Translations under genes and position numbers: made by a program
Notes under the pieces: generated by a model
Told to the model about the DNA's origin: nothing
What the model saw: only the letters and a program-made list of their open reading frames with translations
The model's database searches: none
Shown: positions 62,783 to 64,000 of the stretch, piece by piece
How the letters are laid out: every line of letters starts with the position of its first letter
Numbering within the stretch: position 1 is the stretch's first letter
NCBI GenBank assembly: GCA_011526045.1
Contig: WYBE01000034.1
Location: forward strand, 1 to 64,000
Source of the DNA: Nevskiales bacterium
GTDB lineage: Bacteria; Pseudomonadota; Gammaproteobacteria; Steroidobacterales; GCA-2729495
Length of the DNA stretch: 64,000 nt
Direction: 5' to 3'

Positions 62783-63154
62783 ATGAAGCCGCGCCGCACG
62801 CCGACATTTCGGGGCGTCGTGTATTCGACCGGCCATGGCCGGACCTGCCCGGCCTGCGGCCGGCCGCTGGCGCAGTGTGCGTGCGCGCGTGGCGCGGCGG
62901 CGCCGAAGCCCGGCGACGGTATCGTGCGCGTCGGCCGCCAGACCCAGGGCCGCAAGGGCAAGGGCGTCACCGTGGTCAGCGGCGTGCCACTCGCCGGCGC
63001 CGAGATCGAGGCCCTCGCTGCGCAACTGCGAAAGCGCTGTGGTGCGGGCGGCACGGTGCGCGACGGCCTCATCGAGATCCAGGGCGAGCACCGCGAGGTG
63101 CTGGTGGCGGAGCTGTCGAAGCGCGGTTGGACGGTGAGGCGATCCGGGGCGTAG
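62783..63154 (+). CDS. yciH: SUI1/YciH family translation factor
   Basis: A 123-aa homologue of eIF1/SUI1. A Cys-rich N-terminus (TCPACGRPLAQCACARG) is followed by the SUI1 domain (IVRVGRQTQGRKGKGVTVVSGVPLAGAEIEALAAQLRKRCGAGGTVRDGLIEIQGEHREVLVAELSKRGWTVRR). In bacteria YciH affects start-codon selection fidelity and stress translation. It lies 10 bp upstream of the phage-holin-family gene and may be co-transcribed. Confidence 0.92.
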   Translation: MKPRRTPTFRGVVYSTGHGRTCPACGRPLAQCACARGAAAPKPGDGIVRVGRQTQGRKGKGVTVVSGVPLAGAEIEALAAQLRKRCGAGGTVRDGLIEIQGEHREVLVAELSKRGWTVRRSGA

Positions 63155-63164
63155 CATCGCCACC

Positions 63165-63545
63165 ATGACGATGACCTGGTTTTTCTTCCGCGCCGCGATT
63201 GCCTCGCTGGGGCTGTGGCTCGCGAGCGAGATGGTCGATGGACTCGAGTTCGCGGGGCCAGGCTGGCTGATCCTCGCCGCCATCCTGCTCGGCGTCGTCA
63301 ACGCGCTGGTGCGCCCGGTGCTCGTGCTGCTGACGCTGCCGCTGACCATCGTGACGCTCGGCATCTTCCTGCTGGTGATCAACGGGCTCATGCTCGGCCT
63401 GGTGGCCGGCCTGCTGCCAGGGTTCAGTATCCACGGTTTCTGGGATGCGTTCTGGGGCGCGATCATCGTGGGCCTGGTGAGCTGGGTGGCCGCGGCCGTT
63501 TTCGGTCCGCCCGGTAACATCGAGGTCCGGATCAACCGGGACTGA
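63165..63545 (+). CDS. Phage holin family (YvlD-like) membrane protein
   Basis: A 126-aa membrane protein with four hydrophobic helices. FFFRAAIASLGLWLASEMVDGLEF, LILAAILLGVVNALVRPVLVLLTLPLTIVTLGIFLLVINGLMLGL match the family (formerly phage holin 4_2), which is mostly chromosomal with no lysis role shown. No phage genes are near. Function unknown. Confidence 0.87.
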   Translation: MTMTWFFFRAAIASLGLWLASEMVDGLEFAGPGWLILAAILLGVVNALVRPVLVLLTLPLTIVTLGIFLLVINGLMLGLVAGLLPGFSIHGFWDAFWGAIIVGLVSWVAAAVFGPPGNIEVRINRD

Positions 63546-63685
63546 GCCGGGCCGCGCTCAGCAGGACGCCGGCATTTCCATCGCAGCGGGCGAATTGCGA
63601 CCTGGGTCCGGTCCCGGTCCTTGCATTCGCAGCGACGAGCTGGGAATCTGCAGCGGTTCACTACGCGCATAGGAAGCGCACGGCC

Positions 63686-63991
63686 ATGGCCACGTCCTCT
63701 GTCATCGGTCTGACCGGCCAGAACTGGAAGCTTGCCCTCGGCGCTGCGGCCTTGCTCATCGGCAGTTTCGCCCCGCTGGCCACGGTGACCGGCATCTCCT
63801 GGACCGCGGGCACCGTGCTCGCCGTCGCCGGTTACGCCTTCGTATGCCTGATGGTGCGATGCCCGGCTTGCCGCAGCCGCTGGTTCTGGCAGGCCGCCCT
63901 CGATGCGGGGCTCTACGGGCCGCTGTTCCGGCGCCCGGAGTGTCCCCAGTGCCGGCATGACTTTGCCCGCACGCCGCGCGAGCGCGCCTGA
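63686..63991 (+). CDS. Small membrane protein with zinc-ribbon-like Cys pairs
   Basis: A 101-aa protein. Two hydrophobic helices (LALGAAALLIGSFAPLATV, AGTVLAVAGYAFVCLMV) are followed by a soluble tail with two CxxC pairs (RCPACRSRW, ECPQCRHDF) that could bind zinc. Family not recognised. ATG 63686 is preceded by AGGAAG. Confidence 0.7.
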   Translation: MATSSVIGLTGQNWKLALGAAALLIGSFAPLATVTGISWTAGTVLAVAGYAFVCLMVRCPACRSRWFWQAALDAGLYGPLFRRPECPQCRHDFARTPRERA

Positions 63992-64000
63992 CGGGAACCG

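Noticed and set aside
63165..63545. Prophage signal from a phage-holin-family gene
   Set aside because: This family is mainly chromosomal and no phage structural, integrase or lysis gene is nearby.

Overview
The window is GC-rich, densely coded bacterial chromosome. The gene content points to a Gram-negative gammaproteobacterium, probably near the Xanthomonadales/Nevskiales/Steroidobacterales: tamA-tamB, a copL-copA-copB type copper locus, LpxL/ArnT/GT9 lipopolysaccharide genes, TonB receptor with ECF sigma and FecR, PilZ, ubiquinone hydroxylase, and two families of REP-like palindromes, one surrounding its own REP-associated tyrosine transposase (RAYT). This placement is inferred from gene content; no rRNA or tRNA gene was seen.

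Layout. 1-10.2 kb is a metal-resistance block: a small copL-like gene, copA and copB on the + strand converge on a czcCBA-type RND efflux operon on the - strand, which is led by two small proteins. 10.3-19.2 kb holds household envelope genes (binding-protein-like lipoprotein, pdxH, SPOR lipoprotein, tamA-tamB). 19.2-23.5 kb is a tightly overlapping - strand operon: thermostable-hemolysin family protein, acyl-adenylating enzyme, haem-oxygenase-like diiron oxidase (HDO) candidate, SDR and a TPR-like periplasmic protein. It looks like an undescribed fatty-acyl or lipid pathway and is the best candidate in the window for a new system. 23.7-33 kb has an ECF sigma/FecR-STN pair, a lipid A modification operon (GT2, a LAB_N-LpxL fusion, an ArnT-like transferase), a GT9 glycosyltransferase and a TonB receptor. 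33-43.6 kb is mixed: LLM oxidoreductase, PilZ, DUF2934, a Crp/Fnr regulator with a dyad upstream, a PRMT-like methyltransferase divergent from a macro-domain protein, MFS, SDR, and a Ser/Thr kinase fused to a TonB C-terminal domain.

43.5-62.3 kb is accessory. A dispersed REP-like repeat (core GGTGCCGGGTTTGGCTT) occurs here in both orientations and nowhere else that I found. It encloses the RAYT gene, sits at the broken end of a truncated methyltransferase, and brackets a DUF429-like / AbiEi-AbiEii / HigB(broken)-HigA block. VapBC lies beside the RAYT. Within this stretch are also a nitrilase-fold protein lacking its catalytic Cys and Lys, a type II DMSO-reductase-like molybdenum alpha/beta pair without gamma or chaperone genes, a membrane-anchored cytochrome c, the gnd-zwf-pgl pentose phosphate operon, a DUF1838 protein, a UbiM-like hydroxylase and NnrS. 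62.3-64 kb returns to small conserved genes (YciH, phage-holin-family membrane protein, zinc-ribbon membrane protein).

Functional assignments are by recognition of motifs and sequence patterns only. No database search was run. No gene-free stretch exceeds about 300 bp.
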